Part shown: piece by piece, positions 43,831 through 53,507 of the stretch
Layout of the letters: every line of letters begins with the position of its first letter
Numbering within the stretch: position 1 is the first letter of the stretch
NCBI GenBank assembly: GCA_963832355.1
Contig: CAWHTX010000019.1
Coordinates: 1 to 64,000, forward strand
Source: DATFVA01 sp963832355
Lineage (GTDB): Bacteria; Bacteroidota; Ignavibacteria; Ignavibacteriales; Ignavibacteriaceae
Length of the DNA: 64,000 nt
Direction of reading: 5' to 3'
Position numbers and translations under genes: made by a program
Notes under the pieces: model-generated
Databases searched by the model: none
What the model was told of the DNA's origin: nothing
The model's input: only the letters and a program-made list of their open reading frames with translations

Positions 43831-46800
43831 TTAAAACTCGAATTTATATTTAAGTGCTAATTCATTTATCATTTCGTTAATATTCGCGGAGGTTTCAGTG
43901 ACTGATGGCTTACGTTCAAGCCTTATCAGAAGCTGATTCGTAATAGGATATTCCAGTTTTACATTTGCCTGGGTGATATCCTGGAATACATTTGTAGAAC
44001 CCCCGATTGAATAATTTATATCACCCGCTTTACCCACAAGGTTGAACCTGGTTTGAGATCCAACCTGACGCAATTCAACTCTTCTAACAATATCTCCGAA
44101 CCGTTTATTCAAAAACCCGCCTACAACTGAACCCGCAAGTGAGGCTGCCGTGGATGCGGCAGCATTTCTATCCTGCTGAGTTGCTCCTTCAGTGAACTTA
44201 CCTGCAAGTATAAACAATACTGCATCCGATGCGGTTTTAGTCGGATCAGGATTATTATTTTCTATATTGTTTGCACCATAATATACAGCAATATTATTCT
44301 GATTCTGCACCAGGTTCTTTCCGAGATCTTTAAGGAAGCCTTTAATAGTTATCTTTACCGCAACTTTTACCTCGTTGTTAGAAACGGAATCACCTGCAGG
44401 ATAATAATAATCGGTATAAGTAGCTGTTATATCGAGATATGGATTATCCAGCTGATTTTCAAACCGTATTGATCCACCTGCTTCAAATGTTTTAAGGAAC
44501 TCAAGGGTTGATCCGTTCAGCAGGTTCAGCTGACCACTGGCATCCGACTTTCCATTAATCTTTTCATAATGGAAGTCGCCCCGTAAAATCGCAGTAAGGT
44601 TCTGGTTCAGTTCCTTGGACAGCACAAAGTTAATCTTTGCTTCTTTCTCTACATGAACGTCTATCTTATAATCAAATGAAAATCCCGAAACGCTTTTATT
44701 CTGCTGCGACTCATTATGTCTGTGCGAAAGATCCACAAGGCGTTGTAAATCAGCTTCTCCGCCCTTCTCCGGAGCTGAAGTATCTGCAGCATATACATAA
44801 ATAAAATCTTTTGATGTATTCTCATAGGCACTTTCTGTAGGAGGGAAAGTCAGGTCTGCATCTTTAACCACTATCGGAACAGAGATAAACGCTCCGCTGC
44901 TGTCAAGTTTAAACTCTATGTTGCCCTGAGTAGAAATTACCAGATCACCATAAACAGAAGGACTGGCTGATCTGCTGCTTTCACTAAGTACTTTAAGCTC
45001 ACCGCTGATATTAAAATTTGAATTTACAATCTGAAGGTTTTTAATTGTTGCATAGCCATTCCCGGTCATCTGCCCCCCATTTTTCGTGTTGGGGGTATTT
45101 TTAATTAACAGGCTGTCAATCTTCAGCTGATCCGGGGTAAGTGATAATTTTAGTCCCGCATTGTATTCAAGATTATTCTTTGCAACTACAAAATCAGCAT
45201 TATCGAGCACAAGGTGCCCTTCCGGTTCAAAATTTTTGAATGTACCGCCTAGGTGCAGTTTGGCCGTCAATTTCCCTCTTATCCTGTTTATTTCAGGAAG
45301 CATATTTCCAAGCGCTCCCATTCTGAAACTATCAGCTTCCACATCGATGTTCACAGGTTTAGTTTCAATAAGGCGCTGTTCAGCTCCTGAGAAAGCGAGG
45401 TCAAGAGGAAGGCTGCCGGAAATTTTCAGTAAAGGATGATTCATGTTCCGCAGGCTGTCAATGAACCTTATGTCGGTATTGAGGTTCTTATCTTCGTAAT
45501 TAAGTTGAGCAACAAGGGAGCCGAAATTTGTATTCTTAAATTGAACACTGTCGGCAGACAGATTTATTTTCATGACAGGAGAATCGAAACTTCCTTTAAT
45601 GTCCGCCGAAAATTTCAGGCTGCTTTGAATTGAATTATCCGGTCTCAACCCAACAAGTGTTTCGCTTATTTCGTTACCGGTGATTCCCTGCATTTTAATC
45701 TTCAGATCCTGACTTCCTTTCCGCTTCAGTATACCGTCTAATGCAATACTTCCGTTTTTGTGGAACAGCTCGAAGTTTTTAAACTGAACCGAATCGGGCG
45801 AGTATTCAACTATAACTGGTTTTCTGTTTTCAAGGTCGAACTGGTTGTATACAGCGGAGAGGGTATCGAAAGTTATTTCCACTCCGTTGTCAACGAAATG
45901 CATTCTTGAATCGATGTCGGCGGTCAAATAATTTTCGACATCAACAGAAAATTGAACGGCGGCAGAATCATCTTTGACATTCAAACCAAGTTTAAGGTCC
46001 TTAATATCACTTCCAGTAAATATTCTCTCAATGCTGAGATCCACATCAGCATTCAGATGCGAAAGAGAAATCTGATGCAGATTATTATGAAGTGCAAGAT
46101 TAAGATTCAGCTTGGATAAGAAGAAAACATCATTCTTACCCCAGTATTTAAGGTAATCAAGATTTGTATTGAATGTGAAATTAAGAGAGTCAGCCGTCTC
46201 CTCCAGCTTTCCCTGTACATCCCCATCCAGTTCAAGCTGCTTACCGCCCAGGAAAAGAGACAGAAGTTGAAAATCTTTAAACTCTATAACGTAATCCATA
46301 CGTGTCTTTTGCCTGGTTGTTTCAACTGATGGTATATCTGATACGACAATTCCTACTGAATCAACTCCGATGTCAGATGGAATAAGTTTATTTAACTTAT
46401 CTTTAACGGCATTAGTCACTATTTTCATCTCGCTTGTCATTAATCCAACCGCATCAGTCACAGTAAATTCACCTGTCAGGGTAATGTCAGCAAGATCGCT
46501 GATCAGATTTACCACCCTTTCGCCGCCGTCATTTTTTCTGAGATCAACTATAGCCCTGGTACTATCTATTTCGATTCCTTTTATGGACGAATTATACAGC
46601 GTTGTGCTCAGGAAAAGATTCATACTATCCGGATTAAATCCTTCGCCGCTCGCCTGCAGACTAAAATTCAGATCCGTCTGCAAGCTGTCGTTTGTGAAAC
46701 GGGCCAGATTCAGATTTTTAACTTCACCATCAAGTTCATACCCGGGCAGCGCTTTTTTGGTGAAATCAAATGAACCTTCAAGAGAAGCCAGTAATGTGTC

Positions 46801-48324
46801 TGATACTGCTGTCAGTTTATATTCTATATTTTTGTTCTTTGCGTCAGCGACCAATCTTAGTGTATCCATCCGGTTCCCATCGACAACAGAACCTCCTGCA
46901 AAAAATTTAACTGAAGCATTGAGACTGTCAGGTTTTACGCCTTTGCCTTTTATTGAACCTCTCGACGTAATATCTGAAGATACACCGGCGAATGGGGCTA
47001 TATCGAGACTGTCGGTATGGAAATTCAGATCATACGTCATTGGGTTGTTTTCGAAATTAAGGTTGCCGTTAACAGCAAAGCTTCCTTTATCAGTAATTAC
47101 TTTTATTCCGGTATTAAAATCGAGTGGTTTGCCTTTATATGTCAGTGTATCAAATCGCAGCGTGCCGTATCCTTCATATACCGGTGTATTAAGCGAAGGG
47201 AGCAAAGCGTTAATATCTTCCTGTTTTATGTACGTATCCTGAAACGCTATGGAGATCTCCATATCCTCACCGGCATCAAGATTCTCAATCTGTCCTCCGG
47301 CAGCCAGATGGGTATTTCGGTAACTCACTTCAAGCTGGCCGATATATAAAAGTTTAAAGGACCCCGAAGTTTTAATTTCAGCATTGATTGTTCCATGAAG
47401 TATATCTGTTGAAGGGACAAAAACTGACAGGTCGGAAAAGGAAAACTTGTCTGCATCCAGCTGAAGATTTAAATCGGCTTTGGTAAAATCATTATTTTTT
47501 GTACTGTCGAAAATTGAGAAATTTTTTACAAGGGCGTTTATTGTAAAATCTGAGGAGTCAGTCTTCAGACTAAAATCGCGAACGTTAATAGAATCACTGT
47601 TCAGATATAGTTCCCCCGACAGTTTTTTCACAGCAAAACCATTAATATTAGGATTAAATGACAGAGAATGTATCCCTGCCTCGAAATCTTTTTTATTAAT
47701 ATCAGCAAAAGCGGTCAGCGTAAGATTTAAATTTTCAACCATGAGATTGTGCAGGTTCAGCCCGTCATAGGAAGTTTTTGAACTTATATTATAATCTCTC
47801 AGCGAGAACCCTGAATTTTTAATTTTCAATTCGGCAACCAGGATCTTAAATGGAAAGGATGAAGAGGTGGTATCCGTGGTATTTGATGGAGGAACGAGTT
47901 TTGACAGGTTAAGGGTTCCGTCTCTGTCCCTGATAAGATTTATCTGTGTACTATCGAGTTCCAGTTTTCTCACATAGATCTTTTTTAATAGCAGCTGAAG
48001 GGGACTGGTTCTCAGTTCAATCCTCGAAGCATTAAGCAGAGTATCAGAATCCATTGTTATATATGTATCGTGCAGAATTAGGGAAGTAAAAATTGTCCCG
48101 TCGAGCTGCCCTATATAAACTTGTCCGTTCAGGGCATCATTAGCCGCACTCATTGCTTTTTCGCGGAGCCAGTTTCGGAAAAATGAAGTCTGACTTACAG
48201 CAAAAGCAATTACAAGCAATAGAAAAATCCCAAGCCCTATATAGAGGAAGACGTTAACTATCTTCTGCAGAAGGGTTCGTTTCTTCTTTTCTTTCTTTTC
48301 GTCTTTTTTCTGTTCTTCTGCCAC
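43831..48324 (-). CDS. tamB: TamB-type translocation and assembly module protein
   Basis: 1497 residues. A short charged N-terminus (about 20 residues, rich in Lys and Glu) precedes one membrane anchor (VFLYIGLGIFLLLVIAF, about 27-43). A very long run of repeating beta strands follows, as in AsmA/TamB proteins that form a groove between the membranes. The C-terminal ~450 residues match the TamB/DUF490 domain, with the GSTLEFLKTFEAGGSIRFEN segment and a final beta strand ending in KYKFEF. Known roles are outer-membrane protein assembly with TamA and phospholipid movement. The stop overlaps the apparent original rnr start. A 14-bp palindrome lies 22 bases upstream. Confidence 0.9.
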   Translation of the reverse strand: MAEEQKKDEKKEKKKRTLLQKIVNVFLYIGLGIFLLLVIAFAVSQTSFFRNWLREKAMSAANDALNGQVYIGQLDGTIFTSLILHDTYITMDSDTLLNASRIELRTSPLQLLLKKIYVRKLELDSTQINLIRDRDGTLNLSKLVPPSNTTDTTSSSFPFKILVAELKIKNSGFSLRDYNISSKTSYDGLNLHNLMVENLNLTLTAFADINKKDFEAGIHSLSFNPNINGFAVKKLSGELYLNSDSINVRDFSLKTDSSDFTINALVKNFSIFDSTKNNDFTKADLNLQLDADKFSFSDLSVFVPSTDILHGTINAEIKTSGSFKLLYIGQLEVSYRNTHLAAGGQIENLDAGEDMEISIAFQDTYIKQEDINALLPSLNTPVYEGYGTLRFDTLTYKGKPLDFNTGIKVITDKGSFAVNGNLNFENNPMTYDLNFHTDSLDIAPFAGVSSDITSRGSIKGKGVKPDSLNASVKFFAGGSVVDGNRMDTLRLVADAKNKNIEYKLTAVSDTLLASLEGSFDFTKKALPGYELDGEVKNLNLARFTNDSLQTDLNFSLQASGEGFNPDSMNLFLSTTLYNSSIKGIEIDSTRAIVDLRKNDGGERVVNLISDLADITLTGEFTVTDAVGLMTSEMKIVTNAVKDKLNKLIPSDIGVDSVGIVVSDIPSVETTRQKTRMDYVIEFKDFQLLSLFLGGKQLELDGDVQGKLEETADSLNFTFNTNLDYLKYWGKNDVFFLSKLNLNLALHNNLHQISLSHLNADVDLSIERIFTGSDIKDLKLGLNVKDDSAAVQFSVDVENYLTADIDSRMHFVDNGVEITFDTLSAVYNQFDLENRKPVIVEYSPDSVQFKNFELFHKNGSIALDGILKRKGSQDLKIKMQGITGNEISETLVGLRPDNSIQSSLKFSADIKGSFDSPVMKINLSADSVQFKNTNFGSLVAQLNYEDKNLNTDIRFIDSLRNMNHPLLKISGSLPLDLAFSGAEQRLIETKPVNIDVEADSFRMGALGNMLPEINRIRGKLTAKLHLGGTFKNFEPEGHLVLDNADFVVAKNNLEYNAGLKLSLTPDQLKIDSLLIKNTPNTKNGGQMTGNGYATIKNLQIVNSNFNISGELKVLSESSRSASPSVYGDLVISTQGNIEFKLDSSGAFISVPIVVKDADLTFPPTESAYENTSKDFIYVYAADTSAPEKGGEADLQRLVDLSHRHNESQQNKSVSGFSFDYKIDVHVEKEAKINFVLSKELNQNLTAILRGDFHYEKINGKSDASGQLNLLNGSTLEFLKTFEAGGSIRFENQLDNPYLDITATYTDYYYPAGDSVSNNEVKVAVKITIKGFLKDLGKNLVQNQNNIAVYYGANNIENNNPDPTKTASDAVLFILAGKFTEGATQQDRNAAASTAASLAGSVVGGFLNKRFGDIVRRVELRQVGSQTRFNLVGKAGDINYSIGGSTNVFQDITQANVKLEYPITNQLLIRLERKPSVTETSANINEMINELALKYKFEF

Positions 48325-48345
48325 TTTGTAAAGGGGATAATCCTA

Positions 48346-48359
48346 ATAAACCGGTTTAT
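48346..48359. repeat. 14-bp perfect palindrome upstream of tamB
   Basis: ATAAACCGGTTTAT, 22 bases before the tamB start. Such a site could bind a dimeric regulator, but no repeat of it was noticed elsewhere in the window. Confidence 0.4.
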
Positions 48360-48409
48360 ATTATCTTAAATAAAGAAATTTTATGTAACATCAAATGCTG
48401 AACCATATC

Positions 48410-48886
48410 CTAACTGCTGTATCTCCCAAGTATTGTCTGTATTATACCTGAGGTTGACTGATAATTCACAAATTCTATAGTTTTTACTTCACCCCCGTTT
48501 GCCAGGACGATATCTTTCCCGACTATATTGTCAATTGACCAGTCGGCTCCTTTTATTAAGACATCCGGAATTATTTTTTCTATCAATTCCAGGGGAGTGT
48601 CCTCTCCGAAAATTACAACAAAATCAACTGGTTTTAAGTTCGAAAGAACAAATGCTCGCTGATCTTCCGGGACAATCGGCCTGTACTCTCCTTTTATCCT
48701 TCTGACAGAAGCATCACTGTTCAGGCCCACCATAAGCAGATCCCCTGCTTCCCTGGCCTTTAGAAGGTAATCAACATGTCCTGCGTGGAGAATATCAAAC
48801 ACTCCGTTTGTAAATACAAGTTTCTTCTTTTCTTTCCTTAGAGTTCCTCTTATTTCAACAGCTTCATCAATACTTAATATATTCAT
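48410..48886 (-). CDS. rfaE2: D-glycero-beta-D-manno-heptose 1-phosphate adenylyltransferase
   Basis: 158 residues, a nucleotidyltransferase domain: FTNGVFDILHAGHVDYLL near 25-42 (HxGH motif), VGLNSDASVRRIKG and the EYRPIVPEDQRAFVL segment near 69-83. It activates heptose 1-phosphate with ATP to ADP-heptose for lipopolysaccharide core. The kinase half, fused in E. coli HldE, is the separate gene just upstream, overlapping by one base (ATG at the stop). Confidence 0.93.
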   Translation of the reverse strand: MNILSIDEAVEIRGTLRKEKKKLVFTNGVFDILHAGHVDYLLKAREAGDLLMVGLNSDASVRRIKGEYRPIVPEDQRAFVLSNLKPVDFVVIFGEDTPLELIEKIIPDVLIKGADWSIDNIVGKDIVLANGGEVKTIEFVNYQSTSGIIQTILGRYSS

Positions 48887-49878
48887 CAGCTTTCCTCTCT
48901 TACCGTTCTGAAAAGTTTATCCAGTTCAATAGGGACAATACCTATGTCTTCACAAACAATACCTCCGGCGTAATTAGCAAGGAATGATGCCTCAATGATA
49001 TCCGCACCTGCTGCAAGCGCCATAGTAAGTGTAGAGATTACGGTATCGCCAGCACCGGATACGTCAGCAACTTTTCTTGCCTTTGTCGGCATTCTTCTTT
49101 CTTTCTTCCCCTTTTCAAAGACAGCTATTCCTCCTTCGCCAAGAGTAAGAAGCACATATTTTGAACTCAACTTATCGAGAATCCTGCTTCCTGCAGCTGC
49201 AATATCATCATCTGTTCTTATCTTCATCCCGAGGACATCTTCGGCTTCTTTCCTGTTAGGCTTAAAGACCGTTACATCTTTGTATGCAAAGAAATTATTG
49301 AACTTAGGGTCGACGGTTATAATGATTCTCTTCGACTTTGCAAGTGAAATTATCTTTTCGATCAGCGATGCAGAAAGGACTCCTTTATTATAATCCTGGA
49401 GTATAATGGCATCCAGAGTATCGCTGTGTTTCTCAAGGTATTTATATATTTCCGTCTGCATTTTCCTGTTTAGATATTCTTTGCTTTCCTTATCTATCCT
49501 CACAACATGCTGGTTCTGTGCAATTACTCTTATTTTCGAAGTAGTCGGACGTGTTTCATCAACAATTATTCCGTCAGGATCCACGTTTAATTCATTGATA
49601 AGTGAAGTAAAGATTGTACCGTCATTATCATATCCTATTACTCCAACAGGCAATGGAACTCCTCCCAGTTTCAGAATATTTAATGCAACATTGGCAGCAC
49701 CTCCAAAACGGAAAAATTCATTTCCAACTTCAACAACAGGAACAGGAGCTTCCGGAGAAATCCTTTTTACATCTCCCTGGAAATAGCCGTCAAGCATCAT
49801 ATCCCCGATAACAGCGACTTTTAATCCTTTAAATTTCTTTTTGAGTTCGTTCATTCTGCGGACCGAAAGAGAGATCAT
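48886..49878 (-). CDS. rfaE1: D-glycero-beta-D-manno-heptose-7-phosphate kinase
   Basis: 330 residues of the PfkB family: GDMMLDGYFQGDVKRISPEA near 20-40, the FRFGGAANVALNILKLGG segment near 56, and the C-terminal GAGDTVISTL near 270 with the catalytic Asp. It phosphorylates heptose 7-phosphate at position 1. The start at 49878 is favoured by AAGGA seven bases upstream. Overlaps rfaE2 by one base. Confidence 0.93.
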   Translation of the reverse strand: MISLSVRRMNELKKKFKGLKVAVIGDMMLDGYFQGDVKRISPEAPVPVVEVGNEFFRFGGAANVALNILKLGGVPLPVGVIGYDNDGTIFTSLINELNVDPDGIIVDETRPTTSKIRVIAQNQHVVRIDKESKEYLNRKMQTEIYKYLEKHSDTLDAIILQDYNKGVLSASLIEKIISLAKSKRIIITVDPKFNNFFAYKDVTVFKPNRKEAEDVLGMKIRTDDDIAAAGSRILDKLSSKYVLLTLGEGGIAVFEKGKKERRMPTKARKVADVSGAGDTVISTLTMALAAGADIIEASFLANYAGGIVCEDIGIVPIELDKLFRTVREES

Positions 49879-49923
49879 AATTATCCTTAAATTGAATTAC
49901 TGAGGTAAAAATAAGTATAAATT

Positions 49924-49941
49924 GATTCTTCAAAAAGAATC
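49924..49941 (-). terminator. Weak hairpin after the propeller gene
   Basis: GATTCTT pairs with AAGAATC (7 bp, 4-base loop) between the propeller gene and rfaE1. The minus-strand tail AATTTAT is only mildly U-rich. Confidence 0.35.
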
Positions 49942-49970
49942 AGGGGTATAAATGATGATTATAAAAGGAT

Positions 49971-51098
49971 TTACTTCCTTTGCTTAACTGCTGGTTTCTC
50001 TCCCTTTTGAGGCTTTTTTCTGCCGCTCCAGTGAGCCAGGGGATTATCAATTTTAACGCGGAATAGTCCGGCATCTGTCCCGATCCAGATATCGGTTCCA
50101 TCAAAATAAAGCGACAATATCGTGGATGTTTTGATTTTCGTATTATCAAGATCAAGGTTTTTAACTGTACCGGTAATTCTGTTTATAAGTGCAATACCAT
50201 GACCATATTCAGCCCGGTCGTCTCCCGAAAACTGGTAAACCGAAGCCCAGACAGTATTTCCAGTACGCTCGAGACAATAAATTCCGTTTGCAGCCAATCC
50301 GTCTTTTTTTGAAATCCTCAACCACCTTCGATTTCTGTCGAAGACATATATGCCGCCGAGATTAAATTCCGGCTGTTCCCTGGTAATAAATTCGTCAGTT
50401 GCAAACCATACGTATTTATTGTCAAATAAAAGGTCGCTGATAGAAACGAAAGAACCTTCTTCCATGAAGCTGCCGTTTTTGTTGTTATAGAAATGCCAGG
50501 CAGTATTACTTTTAATATTTCTATGTTTATAATATTTATGAACACCGCCTTCGGTTCCGAACCAGACAAGACTATCGCCATCAAGAGCAATTGAAGTAAA
50601 GTTATTTGTCTTTGTGTCGCCTTTAATAGTTTTATCATAATCAGTGAACCTCTGCCTTTTCACATCCAGACGTGTGAGGTTCTTAAAACGTCCTATCCAG
50701 AGGATATTTTGCATGGGATCATAACACAGTGCACGTATCCAGTTTCCCATCTCACCGCCGAACGCAAATTTCTTATTGGTCCACGCGTCTTTTTTCTTAT
50801 TGTATATAAATAAGCCCTCAGCAGCACCGGCCCAAACGTAATCTTTGCTGACAGCAATATTAAAGAAGAGATCATTTTTAAGATTACCCTCACGGGTTGA
50901 GAAATTCTCCCATTCATCATCCTCTAATGAGTAACGGTAGATCCCCTGCCCGTAAGTTGCAACCCAGATATATCCCGGTTCACTTTTAATGGCCGTAATA
51001 TTAGCTCCGTCGAGATAACTTTTTATTTCATCCTGAGAAAATGATGAGGGAGCGGCTAAATACAGGATCAATGCAAATAGAAAGAATCGTAATATCAT
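49971..51098 (-). CDS. Secreted two-component-regulator-type propeller protein
   Basis: 375 residues from the Met at 51098, the start that yields a clean signal peptide (RFFLFALILYLAAPSSFSQ); the frame is open further up to 51140. The mature part is built of propeller blades of the Reg_prop kind: IWVATYGQGIYRYS, VWAGAAEGLFIYNK, ILWIGRFKNLTRLD, VWFGTEGGVHKYY, IWIGTDAGLFRVK. Such propellers form the periplasmic sensor of hybrid two-component systems; here no kinase or membrane domain follows, so it is a stand-alone periplasmic propeller. It ends in a basic tail (GRKKPQKGEKPAVKQRK). Confidence 0.75.
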   Translation of the reverse strand: MILRFFLFALILYLAAPSSFSQDEIKSYLDGANITAIKSEPGYIWVATYGQGIYRYSLEDDEWENFSTREGNLKNDLFFNIAVSKDYVWAGAAEGLFIYNKKKDAWTNKKFAFGGEMGNWIRALCYDPMQNILWIGRFKNLTRLDVKRQRFTDYDKTIKGDTKTNNFTSIALDGDSLVWFGTEGGVHKYYKHRNIKSNTAWHFYNNKNGSFMEEGSFVSISDLLFDNKYVWFATDEFITREQPEFNLGGIYVFDRNRRWLRISKKDGLAANGIYCLERTGNTVWASVYQFSGDDRAEYGHGIALINRITGTVKNLDLDNTKIKTSTILSLYFDGTDIWIGTDAGLFRVKIDNPLAHWSGRKKPQKGEKPAVKQRK

Positions 51099-51147
51099 AT
51101 ACTTAATGTTAATCAAATCTGAGTGAGTAATAAAAGTCATTAATTAC

Positions 51148-51963
51148 TTAATAACTTTCCTCTTCGGAAGGGAAATTTTTATCTTTTATATCTTTGATAT
51201 AATTTTTTACAGCGGCCGAAAGTTCTTCCGCAAGATGCGCATAATGTCTTACAAACCTCGGGTGGAAGTCGACATTTAACCCGAGCATATCCGGAGTAAC
51301 AAGAATCTGACCGTCGCAGTATGGTCCCGCGCCGATACCTATAGTTGGAATCTCAACCGACTCTGTAATTCTTTTAGCTAGCCCGGCAGGAATTTTTTCA
51401 AGCACAAGAGCAAATGCTCCTGCTTCTTCAACAGCCTTTGCATCTTCAAGCAGTTCTATAGCTTCTTCCTCATCCCGTCCGCGCTCCTTGTAACTTCCAA
51501 ACTGGTGAATGCTCTGAGGGGTAAGTCCAATGTGGCCCATGACGGGTATACCGGAACGAGTTATCTTTCTGATAGCCTTAACTACTCTTTTACCACCTTC
51601 AAGTTTCACACCTCCTGCCGATGTTTCCTTCATGATCCTTCCGGCATTACGGAAGGCTTCGTCTTTACTCAACTGGTAAGACATAAACGGCATATCAACT
51701 ACCAGCATTGCTCTGTTGATCCCTTTAGAGACTGCCTTAGTATGGTAGATCATTTCCTCCATGGTTACAGGAAGCGTTGTTTCATTTCCCTGGAACACAT
51801 TACCAAGAGAATCGCCCACAAGGACCAGATCGATCCCTGCCTCATCAAGAAGTTTTGCGGTTATAAAATCATATGCTGTTAAAGCAGTGATCTTTACTCT
51901 CTTCTGTTTAAGAAGTGAGAGAGATCTTGTAGTTATCCGCTTAATAGTTTTTTCTGTACTCAT
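51148..51963 (-). CDS. panB: 3-methyl-2-oxobutanoate hydroxymethyltransferase
   Basis: 271 residues: ITALTAYDFITAKLLDEAG near 25, LVLVGDSLGNVFQG near 44, MPFMSYQLS near 98, the GHIGLTPQSIHQFG segment near 142 and IPTIGIGAGPYCDGQILVTPD (the motif region, about 205-225). It makes ketopantoate for coenzyme A with tetrahydrofolate. No other pan genes in the window. The order panB behind a lipoyl ligase gene is not an obvious pathway pair. Confidence 0.94.
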   Translation of the reverse strand: MSTEKTIKRITTRSLSLLKQKRVKITALTAYDFITAKLLDEAGIDLVLVGDSLGNVFQGNETTLPVTMEEMIYHTKAVSKGINRAMLVVDMPFMSYQLSKDEAFRNAGRIMKETSAGGVKLEGGKRVVKAIRKITRSGIPVMGHIGLTPQSIHQFGSYKERGRDEEEAIELLEDAKAVEEAGAFALVLEKIPAGLAKRITESVEIPTIGIGAGPYCDGQILVTPDMLGLNVDFHPRFVRHYAHLAEELSAAVKNYIKDIKDKNFPSEEESY

Positions 51964-51976
51964 TTTATATCAAACA

Positions 51977-52723
51977 TTATTTTAATAGTAATTTTTCTTT
52001 AATCATATTAACAGCATAGATCTTCTCAAACCCTGCTACAATAGATTCCTCAAGCCTCACATAATCTGTTTTATAATTCAGGATGGATTCAAGCTCTGTT
52101 GTCTTATTCGATAATTCTTCTCTTATAGACAGTTGTTCATCCTGATGGAGATTAAGGTAATCAGTCAAATTTACATGATAATTACCACACATAATAGAAC
52201 CGTGCTGTAAAAGGACATTTCCGATCTTTCTTTGTGCGCTGCCAACCACTTTTTTTCCATCATACTTTATTTCATTTTTAGCCGGCACCCCGAAGCAGGC
52301 TGCGCTCAGATTTTCTTTGTAAAAAGAATGAAGGTCCGGTGGAACTCCTTCGAGCTCAAGTTTCGCTAATCCTGCATCGTAAAATTTCAGTCCTTCCAGC
52401 AATGCAAAATTAATCTTCCTGTAAACGTCCCGGGGAGAAACCTCTGAACTTAGTGGCATAACTACAGAATATGTAAGCTCTTCAGAATGCAGAATAGCCC
52501 GTCCTCCTGTAGGTCTTTTTACAACATCAATTCCGTGAGACGCTGCTTTTTCTGTATTGATCTCAGTTATATCCTGATTAGCGCCGAGAGAAATGCAGAA
52601 AGGATCCCATCTGTAAATTCGCAGAGTTATGTGCTCAATGGCAGAATTCTTCACCAGGCCAAGATCAAATTCCATATTGAATGACCCCGGATGCTTTCCT
52701 GTATTAAGATAGTACCAGGTCAT
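51977..52723 (-). CDS. Lipoate/octanoyl-protein ligase family (LipM/LplA-like)
   Basis: 248 residues of the biotin/lipoate A/B ligase fold: RPTGGRAILHSEELTYSVV near 70 and DGKKVVGSAQRKIGNVLLQHG near 155. A Cys sits in LSAACFGVPAKNEI near 142, at the position of the acyl-enzyme Cys of LipM-type octanoyltransferases. It probably transfers octanoyl or lipoyl groups to E2/GcvH lysines. LplA-type (ATP-dependent) function remains possible. It overlaps lpxA by four bases (ATGA). Confidence 0.82.
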   Translation of the reverse strand: MTWYYLNTGKHPGSFNMEFDLGLVKNSAIEHITLRIYRWDPFCISLGANQDITEINTEKAASHGIDVVKRPTGGRAILHSEELTYSVVMPLSSEVSPRDVYRKINFALLEGLKFYDAGLAKLELEGVPPDLHSFYKENLSAACFGVPAKNEIKYDGKKVVGSAQRKIGNVLLQHGSIMCGNYHVNLTDYLNLHQDEQLSIREELSNKTTELESILNYKTDYVRLEESIVAGFEKIYAVNMIKEKLLLK

Positions 52724-53496
52724 TTACCTATTATTCCTCTTTTGCTCTCCTTCAGGAATTCGAGCGCTAACCTTACATATTTATTATCACCGAATTCAGC
52801 AGAGATCTTCTCCCTGGCCTGGGATACATTATAAGCCTTGTCATAAAGTATAGCATAAGCCTTTTTCAATATGTTAATATCATCTACTGCAAATCCTCTT
52901 CTTCGTAATCCGATGATATTAAGTCCCGAGTATTTCAAAGGCTCATTCCCGGCAAGAACGAAAGGCGGAACATCCTGAACTATTCTGAAACCACCGCCGG
53001 TCATTGAATGCTGACCAACTTTACAAAACTGGTGTACAGGAGTCAGCCCTCCTATTATTACGTAGTCTTCAAGCGTACAATGTCCTGCTATCTGCACACC
53101 ATTAGCTAGTATTACATTATCGCCGACAACACAGTCGTGCGCAACATGTGAATATGCCATAAGGAGACAGTTTTTTCCGACTCTCGAAAAACCTGTTGAT
53201 TTTGTTCCGCGGTGGAGTGTAACAAATTCGTGGATCCTGGTATTATCACCTACATAAAAGAAAGATTCTTCTTCGGCGAATCCGAGATCCTGGGGTGTAT
53301 GGGCTATTGAAGCTCCCTGGTTAATGAGAACATTATTTCCGAGCCTTGCGCCATTATAGAGTACGGCTGAAGGACCGATAGTACAGTCATTACCAATTTC
53401 TACATCATCTTCAATGATGGTAAAAGGCAAAATTGTTACATTATTACCAATTTTTGCTTTGCTGCTGACAATTGCGGTAGGATGTATGTTAACCAT
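52720..53496 (-). CDS. lpxA: UDP-N-acetylglucosamine acyltransferase
   Basis: 258 residues of left-handed beta helix: hexapeptide repeats (IGNNVTI, IGNDCTIGPSAVL) fill the N-terminal two thirds. The catalytic His is in LMAYSHVAHDCVVG near 122, and HEFVTLHRGTKSTG near 93 is also conserved. First step of lipid A synthesis. Same transcript as lpxC-fabZ, with an eleven-base gap. Confidence 0.95.
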   Translation of the reverse strand: MVNIHPTAIVSSKAKIGNNVTILPFTIIEDDVEIGNDCTIGPSAVLYNGARLGNNVLINQGASIAHTPQDLGFAEEESFFYVGDNTRIHEFVTLHRGTKSTGFSRVGKNCLLMAYSHVAHDCVVGDNVILANGVQIAGHCTLEDYVIIGGLTPVHQFCKVGQHSMTGGGFRIVQDVPPFVLAGNEPLKYSGLNIIGLRRRGFAVDDINILKKAYAILYDKAYNVSQAREKISAEFGDNKYVRLALEFLKESKRGIIGK

Positions 53497-53507
53497 GATT
53501 TTTCCAT

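Noticed and set aside
46370..47242. 290-codon open frame antisense to tamB
   Set aside because: It is Ser/Leu-rich as expected of an antisense shadow; tamB on the other strand is continuous and family-like.
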